DNA of 64,000 nt from an uncultured Algibacter sp. (GCA_947502405.1 CANMZT010000001.1:62001-126000), one strand, 5' to 3'. Numbered from the stretch's first letter, positions 53,490 to 63,816 are shown. Notes: generated from the letters alone by a model not told the origin. A program made the numbers and translations.

Positions 53490-56168
53490 TCAATTTAGGG
53501 AATCTTTCTCCTTCTTTTTCTTATTGCCCAATAAGCCACCGAGTACGTTTTTAATGGCTTTTTTGGTAGAGTTTGCACTGTCTACTTTTGGAAAATCTTG
53601 TTGTGGCTTGCTTTTAATTATATCATTAAGTACGTCTTTTACTACGTTATCTTGTTCTTTTTTTATGGAGTCGGTTTTGGTTTTGTTGCCTCCAATAACG
53701 TCCCCAATTAAACCTTTCACCTTATCCTTGCCTTGATTTAGCAATTTTTGCTTTTGGATTTCAATCAATTGGTTGGTCAGGTTTTTTACACCACTCGTTA
53801 AATCGGTTTTAACCGTTGGGTTTGTAAACGCGCCCGTAATATTGGCCGTTACAGGAATGGAAATAGTGCTAACCTCAGCATCATTTATTTGCCCAATAAG
53901 ACGGTTTACCTCGCTACCTAAATATTTTGCAGGCACATTAAATACGGCGTTGTAGTTAAGTGTTTTGTCAAAACCATGCGCTCCAGAAACCTCAATTTCA
54001 ATGTCTTTATACTTAAAATCAAATGGTTTTACGGCCACTTTTCCGTCGGCAAAATCCAATTTGGTTTTTATGTCTTTTAAATCCAGTTTGTCAAAGTCAA
54101 TAAAATTCAAAGAGCTTTCCAATTTACTCAATAGCCCATCTTGGGTATTGATTTGCGTGGTTAACAATTCGGCAAGTGCATCACCAGTAACCGAACTTAA
54201 CACAGGGGAAAACTCTTGATCTAAAGACCCAGAAAGGTTAAGCGTAGTGTTTATTTTTCCTTGTAGCAGTTTTGCAATTGGTGCTAATTTTTGAAGTAAT
54301 TCCATGGATTTAAAAGATTGAGCAATATCAAAATCTTGAGCGCCTAATTTTAAATCGAATACAGGTGTTTCGGATTTAGTAGATATAGCACCATTGATGG
54401 CTAGCTTTCCATTAAATAGCGAAGAGGTCATATTTTGCAACGATGCTTTTTTATCGTTAATAAACAAAGTTCCTGTAACATTTTTAAGATTTAAATTGTC
54501 ATACACCACAGTTTGCGCATTGGCATTAATTGTGCAATCTAAAAACTTTGGGATTTTAAGGGACTCTTCTTTGGTAGTAGTTTTGTTTTCTGCTGAAGTT
54601 TCATCTTCAGTCATAAAATCACTTACTTTAAACAGCTTTGAATTCACATTAAAATTACCTTTTAATGTATTATCACTCAATAGAAAACCTAGCAGATTAT
54701 TTATGCTGCCTGAGGCGTTCAAATCGCTATCCCCTGTTTTAGCCTTAAAGTTATTAAGTGAAACTTTCCCTGGGTTGAATGTCATGTTTGCTTCGGAAAT
54801 ATGAATAGGGTTCACAATATCTTCGGAAGAAAACACAAAATCTGTAATACTTGCCGAACCGTTATTTTTTATACGTTCGTAGGCATTAGTTTCGATAGCA
54901 TTCATATCAAAAGCAGTATTGATTTTTCCCTTTAAAATACCTGTAAGTGTGTTATCTAACTCTACGGGATACACTTTGGTAATGTTGCTTAAATTTAAAA
55001 CGCCATCAACATTGGCATTTACCATCATGTTTTTTGTTAAATTTTTCAAGGTAGCTGAAGACCTAAATACATCTTCATCAATTTTAAAATTTAAAGTTTT
55101 AATATCTATGTAGGTGTCATCCGTTTTACCAGTCGTGTTTATAATGCGCGTATCAATTGAAATATTACTCACACGTTTTGGTAAATCAGGATATTTAAAC
55201 GACGCATTATTTGATGAAATGCTAATATCTAAATTTGGGATGGTTTCTTCAGAACTCAAACCTTTAACTATCCCTTTTACTTTAAAATCTCCTGTGGTTT
55301 GGACGTTTTCAATGTTTTTGGAATATGCCTTCGGTATAACAGCTAGGAAATTTTTAAAGTCGGATTCTGGGTTTTCAAAAGAAATGTCTATTTGTTGTCC
55401 GTTTTCAACTTGTTGCACAAAACCTTTGAATTCCAAAGGTAAATCATTAATAAATCCTTTATTGTCCTTAAAGGTGTATTTCTGGTTTTCTAGGTCTAAA
55501 CCAATCAAAGCATCAAGCTTCACAGGGTTGTTGCTTAAATAGTTTATGCTATCTAGTGAAATACTCACATTAGCCTCACTATGTGTGTCTAATTCTGAAG
55601 CTTCGGTAGAAAATGTGCCATGACCTTCATGATTCAATTCTGTTACATAAATTAAAATGTCAGAACTCTCATCTATATACGTAAAAGCACTTTTCTTTAT
55701 TTGATAATCTTCAATATCAAACCCAAAACTACTACTGTTCTCAGAATTTGTTTGATTTTCTTTTTCCTTAGTAATATCATAATTATTATTACCAAATTTA
55801 TCAGTCTTTAAGGTTAAAAGTGCTTCTTCAATATTTATGGTATTTACAACTATCGGATCTTCATCGGCGGACTTAAATAATTCTTTAACAGACATAGTAA
55901 ATGAAACATCTCTTGCGGTAGCAAATGTTTCATCTTTAAATGGTTCAAAATTGGTAATCACCAAATCGCTCACATTTACATGTGCCTGAGGAAAACTTCG
56001 TATAAAACTCAAACTAACATCGCTAAACTCTATTTTGGCATTCAGATTTTCATTGATAAAACGTTTTACCATATTTTTAATTTGTCCTTGGAAAGCAAAA
56101 GGTATGGCAACTAAAAGTGTGATGATAATAAGTATGGTAATTCCAATAATTTTTAAAGCCTTCTTCAT
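53490..56168 (-). CDS. AsmA-like protein
   Basis: An 892-residue AsmA/TamB-superfamily protein. One N-terminal membrane segment (about residues 7-26) precedes a long, mostly beta, periplasmic body typical of the repeating-beta-groove proteins that move lipids between membranes. The AsmA N-terminal domain features are SDVSLSFIRSFPQAHVNVSDLVI; the AsmA C-terminal region is near GKINTTLNLSGSLD to about residue 800. The C-terminus is Lys/Asp-rich. Its role in lipid transport is inferred from the superfamily. The gene stands alone on the - strand. Confidence 0.88.
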   Translation of the reverse strand: MKKALKIIGITILIIITLLVAIPFAFQGQIKNMVKRFINENLNAKIEFSDVSLSFIRSFPQAHVNVSDLVITNFEPFKDETFATARDVSFTMSVKELFKSADEDPIVVNTINIEEALLTLKTDKFGNNNYDITKEKENQTNSENSSSFGFDIEDYQIKKSAFTYIDESSDILIYVTELNHEGHGTFSTEASELDTHSEANVSISLDSINYLSNNPVKLDALIGLDLENQKYTFKDNKGFINDLPLEFKGFVQQVENGQQIDISFENPESDFKNFLAVIPKAYSKNIENVQTTGDFKVKGIVKGLSSEETIPNLDISISSNNASFKYPDLPKRVSNISIDTRIINTTGKTDDTYIDIKTLNFKIDEDVFRSSATLKNLTKNMMVNANVDGVLNLSNITKVYPVELDNTLTGILKGKINTAFDMNAIETNAYERIKNNGSASITDFVFSSEDIVNPIHISEANMTFNPGKVSLNNFKAKTGDSDLNASGSINNLLGFLLSDNTLKGNFNVNSKLFKVSDFMTEDETSAENKTTTKEESLKIPKFLDCTINANAQTVVYDNLNLKNVTGTLFINDKKASLQNMTSSLFNGKLAINGAISTKSETPVFDLKLGAQDFDIAQSFKSMELLQKLAPIAKLLQGKINTTLNLSGSLDQEFSPVLSSVTGDALAELLTTQINTQDGLLSKLESSLNFIDFDKLDLKDIKTKLDFADGKVAVKPFDFKYKDIEIEVSGAHGFDKTLNYNAVFNVPAKYLGSEVNRLIGQINDAEVSTISIPVTANITGAFTNPTVKTDLTSGVKNLTNQLIEIQKQKLLNQGKDKVKGLIGDVIGGNKTKTDSIKKEQDNVVKDVLNDIIKSKPQQDFPKVDSANSTKKAIKNVLGGLLGNKKKKEKDSLN

Positions 56169-56274
56169 GAAAAAGTATTTTTATAAATATACGAGGGAGT
56201 TTGTTTTTTAGACAACTTAAGTAAAAGTTTAATAAAAATTTAACCTAGTTGATAAGATTGTTAACGGAAACGAT

Positions 56275-56982
56275 TTAAAGTAAATCTATTTCTTCATTCA
56301 CCTTTAAATTAAAGCGTTTTCTAAATAAATATACACCAAGGTATAAAAAAGGTGTGTCGCAGGCTGCAACTAAAACCTTGAATAGAAAACCACTAATTAG
56401 AAGCCCTTTGAAGCTGCTCCATGGCAGCACCTCAAAAAAACAAAGCAAGAAAACCACTGAAAATGTATCAACGAATTGGGATAACCAAGTTGAGAAATTA
56501 TTTCTCAACCAAAGGTGTTTACCTTTTGTAAGTTGCTTCCAAAAATGATAAATTCTTATATCTACAAACTGAGCAAACAAATAGGCAAACATGCTTGCGC
56601 CCACAGCTAAAATTGTGCGTCCGAAGACATTTGAAAAGACATCATCCTGTATTGGAGAAGTAGATATAGCAGGAACAATATCAGCAAAAAAAACAATTCC
56701 TACTGAAAACAAAGAGGCGAAAATGCCAACTACCACCACATCATTCGCACGCTTTTTACCATAAATTTCACTAATTAAATCTGTAATCAAAAACGTAATG
56801 GGATAGGGTAAAATACCAACAGATATTTCAAAAAGCTTACTTCCAAATATTTCAACATCAAACGGATGCCAATAAAAAAACTTCTGAAAAATAAGGTTTG
56901 AAATTACTAATGAGGTGATAAACAAACCTCCTAAAAGGATATAAATACGTTGTGCAGTTAGTTTATCTTTATGTGTCATCAA
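56275..56982 (-). CDS. Queuosine precursor transporter (YhhQ family)
   Basis: A 235-residue membrane protein with six or seven segments. YhhQ/QueT-like carriers import queuosine precursors (preQ0/preQ1 or queuine) for tRNA modification. Family features are the YPITFLITDLISEIYGKKRAN block and the FAQFVDIRIYHFWKQ and FSTWLSQFVDTFSVVF segments with their conserved Q, D and W. It is divergent from the folK fusion with about 70 bases between. Confidence 0.92.
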   Translation of the reverse strand: MMTHKDKLTAQRIYILLGGLFITSLVISNLIFQKFFYWHPFDVEIFGSKLFEISVGILPYPITFLITDLISEIYGKKRANDVVVVGIFASLFSVGIVFFADIVPAISTSPIQDDVFSNVFGRTILAVGASMFAYLFAQFVDIRIYHFWKQLTKGKHLWLRNNFSTWLSQFVDTFSVVFLLCFFEVLPWSSFKGLLISGFLFKVLVAACDTPFLYLGVYLFRKRFNLKVNEEIDLL

Positions 56983-57050
56983 TAGTTGTGAATAAATACG
57001 TTTTGTAAATATAACCCAAATCCATTTACTTTTTATTATTTTGCTTTCCT

Positions 57051-58184
57051 ATGGAAAAACCCAAAACGTTTTATATTGCTCTTGGCAGTAATAAAGGTGA
57101 CAAGTTGAAAAACTTACAAGCTGCTGTTGATGCAATTTATAGAGAGATTGGAAATATCAAACTAATTTCTAAGGTATATAAATCACCTGCATTTGGGTTT
57201 GAAGGCGATGATTTTTTAAACTGTTGTTTGGTCTTAGAGACTTATTTAGAACCTCACGAAGTTCTAAAAAATTTATTAAAAATTGAAACTGATTTAGGGC
57301 GTACTCGTATTCAAAATGAGGTGTATGAGGCTAGAACCATCGACTTAGATATCATTTTTGTTGAAAATTCCATTATCGATACCAAAACCTTGCAGGTGCC
57401 ACATCCTGAAATGCAGAAACGTAAATTTGTGTTACTGCCTTTAAATGATATTGCTTCAAAAGTCGTACACCCAAATTTCGACAAAGAAGTTTCAGTTTTA
57501 CTTAAAGAGTGTGATGATGAATCTCAACTCGAACCCATTAAAATCTGGTTGAAAAACCCAAGCAGGCAATATGATTTTTCAAAATTTAACTATATCGCTA
57601 TTGAAGGAAATATTGGTGCAGGAAAAACCAGTTTAGCTACTAAAATGGCTCATGATTTCAATGCGAAATTGATTTTAGAACGATTTGCAGACAATCCCTT
57701 TTTACCAAAATTTTATGAGGATGCCAACCGATATGCCTTTCCTTTGGAAATGTCGTTTTTAGCAGATAGGTATCAACAAATTTCAGATGATTTAGCGCAG
57801 CTTGATTTATTTAAAGATTTTATAGTTAGCGATTATTATGTTGTAAAATCGCTTATTTTTTCAAAAATCACTTTAGATGGTGATGAATTTAATTTGTACC
57901 GAAAGTTATTCAATTTAATGTACAAAGACATAGCAAAACCTGAGTTGTATATTTATCTTTATCAAAATACAGAACGTCTTCAACAAAATATAAAAAAACG
58001 AGGGCGGGAATATGAGCAAAACATAGCCGATGATTATCTGAAAAAAATTAACACTGGTTATTTAGACTTTTTAAAAACCCAAATGGATTTTGATGTGAAA
58101 ATTATTGATGTTTCAAATAAGGATTTTGTTGAAAATCGAGAAGATTATTTATGGGTGCTAAATGAAATATTATTAAAATCTTAA
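57051..58184 (+). CDS. folK: Fusion of HPPK (FolK) and deoxynucleoside kinase
   Basis: A 377-residue two-domain protein. Residues about 1-160 are 6-hydroxymethyl-7,8-dihydropterin pyrophosphokinase of the folate pathway: IALGSNKGDKLKNL, FLNCCLVLETYL, RTIDLDIIF. Residues about 180-377 are a deoxynucleoside kinase with the P-loop IEGNIGAGKTSL, LERFADNPFLPKFYED, and the ERLQQNIKKRGREYEQ lid region. Folate and dNTP salvage both feed DNA synthesis, which gives the fusion a simple rationale. I believe this fusion is common in Flavobacteriia, so it is unlikely to be an assembly artefact. Confidence 0.93.
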   Translation: MEKPKTFYIALGSNKGDKLKNLQAAVDAIYREIGNIKLISKVYKSPAFGFEGDDFLNCCLVLETYLEPHEVLKNLLKIETDLGRTRIQNEVYEARTIDLDIIFVENSIIDTKTLQVPHPEMQKRKFVLLPLNDIASKVVHPNFDKEVSVLLKECDDESQLEPIKIWLKNPSRQYDFSKFNYIAIEGNIGAGKTSLATKMAHDFNAKLILERFADNPFLPKFYEDANRYAFPLEMSFLADRYQQISDDLAQLDLFKDFIVSDYYVVKSLIFSKITLDGDEFNLYRKLFNLMYKDIAKPELYIYLYQNTERLQQNIKKRGREYEQNIADDYLKKINTGYLDFLKTQMDFDVKIIDVSNKDFVENREDYLWVLNEILLKS

Positions 58185-58409
58185 GAGTGATAAAAAAAAA
58201 TTTTATTTCATATGTAATTTTTATATAATAAAAAGACCAATAATTAAGTTATTAATTTAGTATTATGATTAAATGAGTTTGCTGAATTTTATTTATGAGT
58301 TTAGCTACTTATTTATTAGTATAAATCAATAAAATAAGGCGGTGCAGTCAGGATAGTTCAGGATGGATTATTTTTTTAAAGCCTTAATTTTACTAAAATT
58401 TTAAAAACT

Positions 58410-59342
58410 ATGAAAAAAACAAAGACCATGTACAAAATATTAACAATTACTTCATTAATTGTTTTTGTAGCCTTCTTTTCTTGTTCATCTGATGACCCAG
58501 ATCTTAGCCAAGAGATAGAAGAAATTGTTGTTCCAGACCCAGAACCAGAGCCAGACCCTGTAGGTATAGCTGAGGATGAAGACACAGGCCCTTATACAAC
58601 ATGTAACCCAGACGGCGAAAATGCTACTAGAACTTGCTGTGATGTACCAAACCCTGCCAATGTAGGAACTATTGACGACAGAACTTGTTATGCCAACTAC
58701 AAAGAAAGTGTTATAGACGGTGTTACTTGGGGAATATACAATATAACACATGACTCTAATAATCAAGGTAATGAAACCTTACAACCTAGAATGGAACGCT
58801 CATTACCCATAGCAAACGCTAATGTAGGGTCCTCTGTAAAATTTACAGGAGACTTTAGAATTCTTGAAGTTGCTGATACAGGTACTTTTGGTTCTAGTGG
58901 AAGCTATATAGCACAGGCTAAGGGCCAACACACTGGTGGCGGTGGTTCTCCGGATCCTGCTATTTGTTTATATAGAGCACATCCTGTTTACGGTACAGGT
59001 ATTAATGCAGACAAGCAAGTGGCTTTTGATATTCATGCAGAACGTATCTTAGAACGTGGTGGATCAGGTAGTAATGGTAGAGAGGTTGTTTTTCTAAAGC
59101 GAGTAAATAAAAACGAAATAACTTCTTTTGTGTTAGAGGTTGGTTTTAAAGTGGATCCAAGCGATGCTACAAAAAAAATACACTATTGTAATGCCATAAT
59201 TGGCGGTGAAGCATTTAATTGGAATATTCCTTCTCCTGAAAGAGGGACGCAATCGAAAATTAGATATGGCGCATACCGTGTTCCAGGTGGTAGAGCACAG
59301 ATTAGATGGGCGAATACGACGCATGATAGAGTTCAAAACTAA
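58410..59342 (+). CDS. Surface lipoprotein, possible concanavalin-like polysaccharide-binding or lyase fold
   Basis: A 310-residue lipoprotein. The signal peptide ends in AFFSC, with Cys25 lipidated. The next residues, SSDDPD, fit the acidic export signal that sends Bacteroidota lipoproteins to the cell surface. A spacer rich in Pro, Asp and Glu (about residues 37-60) and a cysteine-rich block ([14 protein letters not shown]) follow. The rest is beta-rich. The late blocks [17 protein letters not shown] and KIRYGAYRV resemble in order the strands of PL7-type alginate-lyase-like jelly rolls, but I see no sure catalytic set. Function unknown. It has a long AT-rich upstream region and a strong terminator. 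Confidence 0.75.
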   Translation: MKKTKTMYKILTITSLIVFVAFFSCSSDDPDLSQEIEEIVVPDPEPEPDPVGIAEDEDTGPYTTCNPDGENATRTCCDVPNPANVGTIDDRTCYANYKESVIDGVTWGIYNITHDSNNQGNETLQPRMERSLPIANANVGSSVKFTGDFRILEVADTGTFGSSGSYIAQAKGQHTGGGGSPDPAICLYRAHPVYGTGINADKQVAFDIHAERILERGGSGSNGREVVFLKRVNKNEITSFVLEVGFKVDPSDATKKIHYCNAIIGGEAFNWNIPSPERGTQSKIRYGAYRVPGGRAQIRWANTTHDRVQN

Positions 59343-59378
59343 TTTGAATTTGAATTAGAAGCGTATTCCTTATATGTA

Positions 59379-59418
59379 AAATAAACAAGGCTGCCTGAGA
59401 AGGCAGCCTTGTTTATTT
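59379..59418. terminator. Bidirectional terminator between convergent genes
   Basis: A perfect 17-bp stem (59379-59395 with 59402-59418) with a GGCTGCC/GGCAGCC core and six-base loop TGAGAA. It lies between the surface lipoprotein and the methyltransferase genes. Confidence 0.9.
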
Positions 59419-59444
59419 AGGGACACAAGCGAGTATGGAAAGTT

Positions 59445-60107
59445 TTAGGATAATTGATATAATGTGGTGATAATTTGACTTTTAGTGGGGTCATCCAAAT
59501 AATATGTCGTTAGGTGTTTCGCATCTTTATTTTTTAGATTAAATGGAGGTCTTAGTACATCAACTCCACTATTCTGTTTTAAACGAATACCTTGCCCAGA
59601 AATAATATCTTTATTCGGAATGAAATTACCTAAAGGAATATGTTCAGTCAGGATAATATATTTGTAACCTTCGGTTTTTTTAAGAATGTTTTTAATTTCA
59701 GTATTCGATAAATGCTGTAATACTTGTCTCAAAATAATACAGTCGGCAATCGGCAATTCATGTTTCGCAATATCCAAGCAATGGAATTCTAAATTATCAG
59801 CTTGAAATCGTTTTTTATTTCGCTCAATTAAAGAGGGCACAATATCTACAGCGATATATGTTTTGGCGTGATTAAACAGATGTTTGCCTATATTAAAATC
59901 GCCACAGCCTAAATCGCAAACAGTTAAAAGTTCTGGGAACGAGCTCAAAAACTTAGTGATGCTATCTAAATAAGGCTTCGTAATTTTTGGATCATGTGAG
60001 CCCCAACCGGAATAAAAATCATGGTCCTTTCCGCCCCAAAAATGCTTCTCGTAAATTTGGGTCATTACGGCTTTGGTAGGCCAAGGTGTTTTTGCTTTTT
60101 TAGACAT
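59445..60107 (-). CDS. Class I SAM-dependent methyltransferase
   Basis: A 220-residue methyltransferase. The SAM-binding glycine loop is VCDLGCGDFNIG (about residues 62-73), followed by the acidic motif AVDIVPSLIERN and the CIILRQVLQHLS strand. The N-terminal block WPTKAVMTQIYEKHFWGG marks a distinct bacterial subgroup whose substrate I do not know. It starts directly after the stop of the TrmH-like gene (no gap), so the two form an operon and a nucleic-acid substrate is conceivable, but that is only a guess from context. Confidence 0.88.
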   Translation of the reverse strand: MSKKAKTPWPTKAVMTQIYEKHFWGGKDHDFYSGWGSHDPKITKPYLDSITKFLSSFPELLTVCDLGCGDFNIGKHLFNHAKTYIAVDIVPSLIERNKKRFQADNLEFHCLDIAKHELPIADCIILRQVLQHLSNTEIKNILKKTEGYKYIILTEHIPLGNFIPNKDIISGQGIRLKQNSGVDVLRPPFNLKNKDAKHLTTYYLDDPTKSQIITTLYQLS

Positions 60108-60644
60108 TTATTTAAACCGCTGTAGTTTGCTAAATACATCCCAAACCACAACACCGCAACTTACTGAAATATTTAGGGAATGTTTGGTACCATATTGCGG
60201 GATCTCAATCACGGCATCACTAGCTGAAACTACTTCTTGAGAAACACCTTTTACTTCGTTGCCAAAAACTAAAGCATATTTCTTATCAGTTTCAATTTTA
60301 AAATTATTAAGCATTATGGCATTTTCAGCTTGTTCTATAGCACAAATTTTTATGTTATCAGCTTTTAGTTTTTCAATTAAATCTATAGTGTTTTCAATAT
60401 ATTGCCAATCAACGGTATCGGTACTTCCTAGGGCTGTTTTATGAATATCTTTATGCGGTGGTTTGGCAGTAATACCACAGAGATAAATTTTTTCAATCAA
60501 AAACGCATCACTTGTTCTAAATACCGAGCCAATGTTATTTAAACTTCTAATATTATCAAGAATTATAATAATCGGTGTTTTTTGGGCTGACTTAAACTCG
60601 TCAATACTCAATCTTTCAAGTTCGTTATTTTTTAACTTCCTCAT
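60108..60644 (-). CDS. TrmH/SpoU family RNA methyltransferase
   Basis: A 178-residue SPOUT RNA 2'-O-methyltransferase. The three SPOUT motifs are present: NIRSLNNIGSVFRTSDAF, ALVFGNEVKGVSQEVV and IPQYGTKHSLNISVSCGVV, which forms the knotted SAM site. Targets of this type are tRNA or rRNA riboses; the exact nucleotide is not clear. ATG at 60644 is preferred to a TTG at 60659. It runs straight into the class I methyltransferase gene. Confidence 0.93.
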   Translation of the reverse strand: MRKLKNNELERLSIDEFKSAQKTPIIIILDNIRSLNNIGSVFRTSDAFLIEKIYLCGITAKPPHKDIHKTALGSTDTVDWQYIENTIDLIEKLKADNIKICAIEQAENAIMLNNFKIETDKKYALVFGNEVKGVSQEVVSASDAVIEIPQYGTKHSLNISVSCGVVVWDVFSKLQRFK

Positions 60645-60804
60645 TTTTTTTGTTTTCAATCAGACTTGTCAGTTCCTAAATATTGTTGAAATCTCACTCT
60701 AATTGTAGATAACTTCTAGAAAATCAACTTCAAAACACATGAAATTAATAGTACATTGCATGCTACAATTTTGGTAAAAATAACATTAAAAAACCACTTT
60801 ATCA

Positions 60805-63417
60805 TTGGCTAAAAAAGCAAAAAAAATAACCCCGTTAATGAAACAATATAATGCCATAAAGGTTAAATATCCTGATGCATTATTGTTATTCCGTGTGGGC
60901 GATTTTTATGAAACCTTTGGAAGCGATGCCGTTAAAGCTGCAGGGATTTTAGGTATTATTTTAACAAAGCGTGGTGCAGGAAGTGAGAGCGAAACAGAGT
61001 TAGCAGGTTTTCCTCACCATTCTTTAAACACCTATTTACCAAAATTGGTAAAAGCAGGCGAACGTGTTGCTATTTGCGACCAACTGGAAGATCCAAAGCA
61101 AACAAAAACAATAGTAAAGCGTGGTGTAACCGAATTGGTAACTCCTGGTGTGGCGTTAAATGATGAGGTTTTAGTTTCAAAATCGAACAATTTTTTGTGT
61201 TCGGTATATTTTGATAAAAAATATATTGGGGTTTCCTTTTTAGATATATCAACAGGAGAGTTTTTAACTTCTCAAGGAAATGCGGAATATATTGATAAGT
61301 TACTTCAAAATTTTAGCCCAAGTGAAGTACTAGTTTCTAAGCAAAAACGAACACTTTTCAATGATACTTTTGGTGATGATTTTCATACGTTTTATTTAGA
61401 AGATTGGGTCTATCAAACCGATTATGCTTATGAAACTTTAACCAAACATTTCGATACAAAAACGTTAAAAGGTTTTGGGGTTGAAGATTTATATGAAGGC
61501 ATTATTGCTTCAGGTTCTATTCTGCATTATTTAGGTGAAACACAACATCATAAACTACAGCATATTACCTCTATTTCAAGAATAGCAGAAGATGATTATG
61601 TGTGGATGGATAAATTCACTATTAGAAATTTAGAACTTTATAATTCTACCAATAACAATGCGGTTACCCTTTTAAATGTTATTGATAAAACCATTTCGCC
61701 TATGGGCGGAAGATTGTTAAAGCGTTGGTTGGCTTTACCCTTAAAAAACGTTGAAAAAATTAAACAACGTCATGAAGTTGTTGATTTTCTAACAAAGGAA
61801 AATGAAGTACTACAAAAGGTTCAAAATCATATCAAACATATAGGTGATTTAGAACGCTTAATTTCTAAAACAGCCACTGGAAAAGTTAATCCACGTGAGG
61901 TGATTCAACTTAAAAACTCTTTGGAGGCTATTGTGCCAATAAAAGCCTTAGCTTCAAATTCTAAAAACGAATCCCTAAGAATAATTGGTGATAATTTACA
62001 GAGTTGTGAAGTGTTAAGAGAGAAAATAAAAGCAACCTTAAATGAAGACGCTCCAGTAAACGTGCTAAAAGGTAACACGATAGCTTCTGGTTTTTCTTCA
62101 GAATTAGACGAGTTACGTGGGTTGTCCAAATCTGGAAAAGATTATCTGGATAATATGTTAGAGCGAGAAAGTGAGCGCACTGGTATCACCTCATTAAAGA
62201 TAGCTTCCAATAACGTGTTTGGGTATTATATAGAAGTGAGAAATACGCATAAAGATAAGGTGCCTGAAGAGTGGATTAGAAAGCAAACTTTAGTTAGTGC
62301 AGAGCGTTATATCACTGAAGAACTTAAAGAATACGAGGCTAAAATTTTAGGAGCTGAAGAACGTATTTTGGCTATCGAGCAGCAACTCTTTTCTGAACTG
62401 GTAGGTTGGATGAATCAGTATATCAAAGCGGTTCAGCAAAATGCATACTTAATAGGTCAGTTAGATTGCTTATGTGGCTTTGCTCAATTAGCAAAAGATA
62501 ATACCTATGTGTATCCAACAATTGATGATACTTTTGATTTAGATATTAAAGACGGTCGTCATCCTGTAATTGAAAAGCAATTACCAATTGGTGAAGCCTT
62601 CATTGCTAATGATGTTTTTTTAGATAGAGACTCGCAACAAATTATCATGATTACAGGGCCAAATATGTCTGGTAAATCAGCTATTTTGCGTCAAACTGCA
62701 CTCATTGTACTTTTAGCGCAAATAGGAAGTTTTGTGCCTGCTAAAGAAGCTAAAATAGGTTTAGTAGATAAGATTTTTACTCGGGTTGGCGCCAGTGATA
62801 ATATCTCGATGGGAGAATCAACTTTTATGGTTGAAATGAATGAAACCGCATCTATTTTGAATAATATATCTGATAGAAGTTTAGTGTTACTAGATGAAAT
62901 TGGTCGTGGCACAAGTACTTATGATGGTATTTCTATTGCTTGGGCTATTAGTGAATATTTGCATGAACATCCCTCAAAACCAAAAACTTTATTTGCTACA
63001 CACTACCATGAGCTTAATGAAATGAGTGAAACCTTTGAACGTATTAAAAACTTTAATGTTTCTGTAAAAGAACTGAAAGACAATGTTTTGTTTTTGCGAA
63101 AATTAGTGGAAGGTGGAAGTGCGCATAGTTTTGGAATTCATGTTGCTAAAATGGCTGGAATGCCGCAACAGGTATTGAGACGCGCTAATAAAATTCTTGA
63201 AAAATTAGAAAAATCACATTCGAGTGAAGAACTTACAGATAAAGTAAAAACTTTGCATGATGATATGCAATTGAGTTTCTTTAACTTGGATGATCCATTA
63301 TTGGAAAATATTAAAGATGAAATTTTACATACTGATATAGATACACTTACACCAGTTGAAGCACTTATGAAATTGAACGAGATTAAGCGTATGTTGGTAA
63401 AGAAAAAGCAAGCTTAA
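60805..63417 (+). CDS. mutS: DNA mismatch repair protein MutS
   Basis: MutS recognises mismatches and small loops. The 870-residue protein has the mismatch-reading motif GDFYETF (Phe34, Glu36), connector, lever and clamp domains, and the ATPase domain with Walker [14 protein letters not shown], Walker [17 protein letters not shown] and the ATHYHEL block, ending with a helix-turn-helix. The start is TTG at 60805, giving the usual [15 protein letters not shown] lead; the next ATG at 60838 would trim part of the conserved N-terminus. mutL is not in the window. Confidence 0.97.
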   Translation: MAKKAKKITPLMKQYNAIKVKYPDALLLFRVGDFYETFGSDAVKAAGILGIILTKRGAGSESETELAGFPHHSLNTYLPKLVKAGERVAICDQLEDPKQTKTIVKRGVTELVTPGVALNDEVLVSKSNNFLCSVYFDKKYIGVSFLDISTGEFLTSQGNAEYIDKLLQNFSPSEVLVSKQKRTLFNDTFGDDFHTFYLEDWVYQTDYAYETLTKHFDTKTLKGFGVEDLYEGIIASGSILHYLGETQHHKLQHITSISRIAEDDYVWMDKFTIRNLELYNSTNNNAVTLLNVIDKTISPMGGRLLKRWLALPLKNVEKIKQRHEVVDFLTKENEVLQKVQNHIKHIGDLERLISKTATGKVNPREVIQLKNSLEAIVPIKALASNSKNESLRIIGDNLQSCEVLREKIKATLNEDAPVNVLKGNTIASGFSSELDELRGLSKSGKDYLDNMLERESERTGITSLKIASNNVFGYYIEVRNTHKDKVPEEWIRKQTLVSAERYITEELKEYEAKILGAEERILAIEQQLFSELVGWMNQYIKAVQQNAYLIGQLDCLCGFAQLAKDNTYVYPTIDDTFDLDIKDGRHPVIEKQLPIGEAFIANDVFLDRDSQQIIMITGPNMSGKSAILRQTALIVLLAQIGSFVPAKEAKIGLVDKIFTRVGASDNISMGESTFMVEMNETASILNNISDRSLVLLDEIGRGTSTYDGISIAWAISEYLHEHPSKPKTLFATHYHELNEMSETFERIKNFNVSVKELKDNVLFLRKLVEGGSAHSFGIHVAKMAGMPQQVLRRANKILEKLEKSHSSEELTDKVKTLHDDMQLSFFNLDDPLLENIKDEILHTDIDTLTPVEALMKLNEIKRMLVKKKQA

Positions 63418-63446
63418 AAATATTTTGATTTATTTTTAGAAAAGGC

Positions 63447-63476
63447 TTTGCAATTCCTAGAAATATTTTAAATTTG
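63447..63476 (+). promoter_or_regulatory. Promoter for the tRNA pair
   Basis: TTTG at 63447-63450, an 18-base spacer, TAAATTTG at 63469-63476. The tRNA-Gly gene begins 39 bases further on. Confidence 0.7.
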
Positions 63477-63515
63477 CATCCGCAATCGAGAGGTTGTATG
63501 TTCATTAAAAAGACT

Positions 63516-63587
63516 GCGAAAGTAGCTCAGGGGTAGAGCATCACCTTGCCAAGGTGAGGGTCGCGGGTTCAAATCCCGTCTTTCGCT
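63516..63587 (+). tRNA. tRNA-Gly (anticodon GCC)
   Basis: A 72-base cloverleaf. Acceptor stem GCGAAAG (63516-63522) pairs with CTTTCGC (63580-63586); discriminator T at 63587. Anticodon loop TTGCCAA with GCC at 63548-63550, on a TCACC/GGTGA stem. T-arm contains GGTTCAAATCC. The 3' CCA is not encoded and must be added. It is the first of a two-tRNA unit. Confidence 0.95.
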
Positions 63588-63619
63588 CTGATACTTTCTT
63601 AAAATATACCAATTAAGTA

Positions 63620-63703
63620 GCTGAAGTGGTGGAATTGGTAGACACGTTGGACTTAAAATCCAATGGACATTAGTCCGTGCGGGTTCAAGTCCCGCCTTCA
63701 GTA
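63620..63703 (+). tRNA. tRNA-Leu (anticodon TAA)
   Basis: An 84-base class II tRNA with a long variable arm. Acceptor stem GCTGAAG (63620-63626) pairs with CTTCAGT (63696-63702; the end pair is G-T); discriminator A at 63703. Anticodon loop CTTAAAA with TAA at 63654-63656 on a TTGGA/TCCAA stem. T-arm GGGTTCAAGTCCC. CCA is not encoded. A terminator follows at once. Confidence 0.95.
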
Positions 63704-63709
63704 CAGATA

Positions 63710-63740
63710 AAAAGCCGAAACTTTAGTTTCGGCTTTTTTT
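63710..63740 (+). terminator. Terminator after the tRNA pair
   Basis: A perfect stem AAAAGCCGAAACT (63710-63722) with AGTTTCGGCTTTT (63725-63737) and a T run. Confidence 0.85.
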
Positions 63741-63768
63741 ATAGCACTATATTATTTTTAATAATAAA

Positions 63769-63795
63769 AAAAAGCTACCAATTAGGTAGCTTTTT
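63769..63795 (-). terminator. Terminator of the partial - strand gene
   Basis: A perfect 11-bp stem AAAAAGCTACC (63769-63779) with GGTAGCTTTTT (63785-63795), 22 bases beyond the stop codon of the gene that enters from the right edge. Confidence 0.8.
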
Positions 63796-63816
63796 CAATT
63801 TATAAACTTGTCTAAA

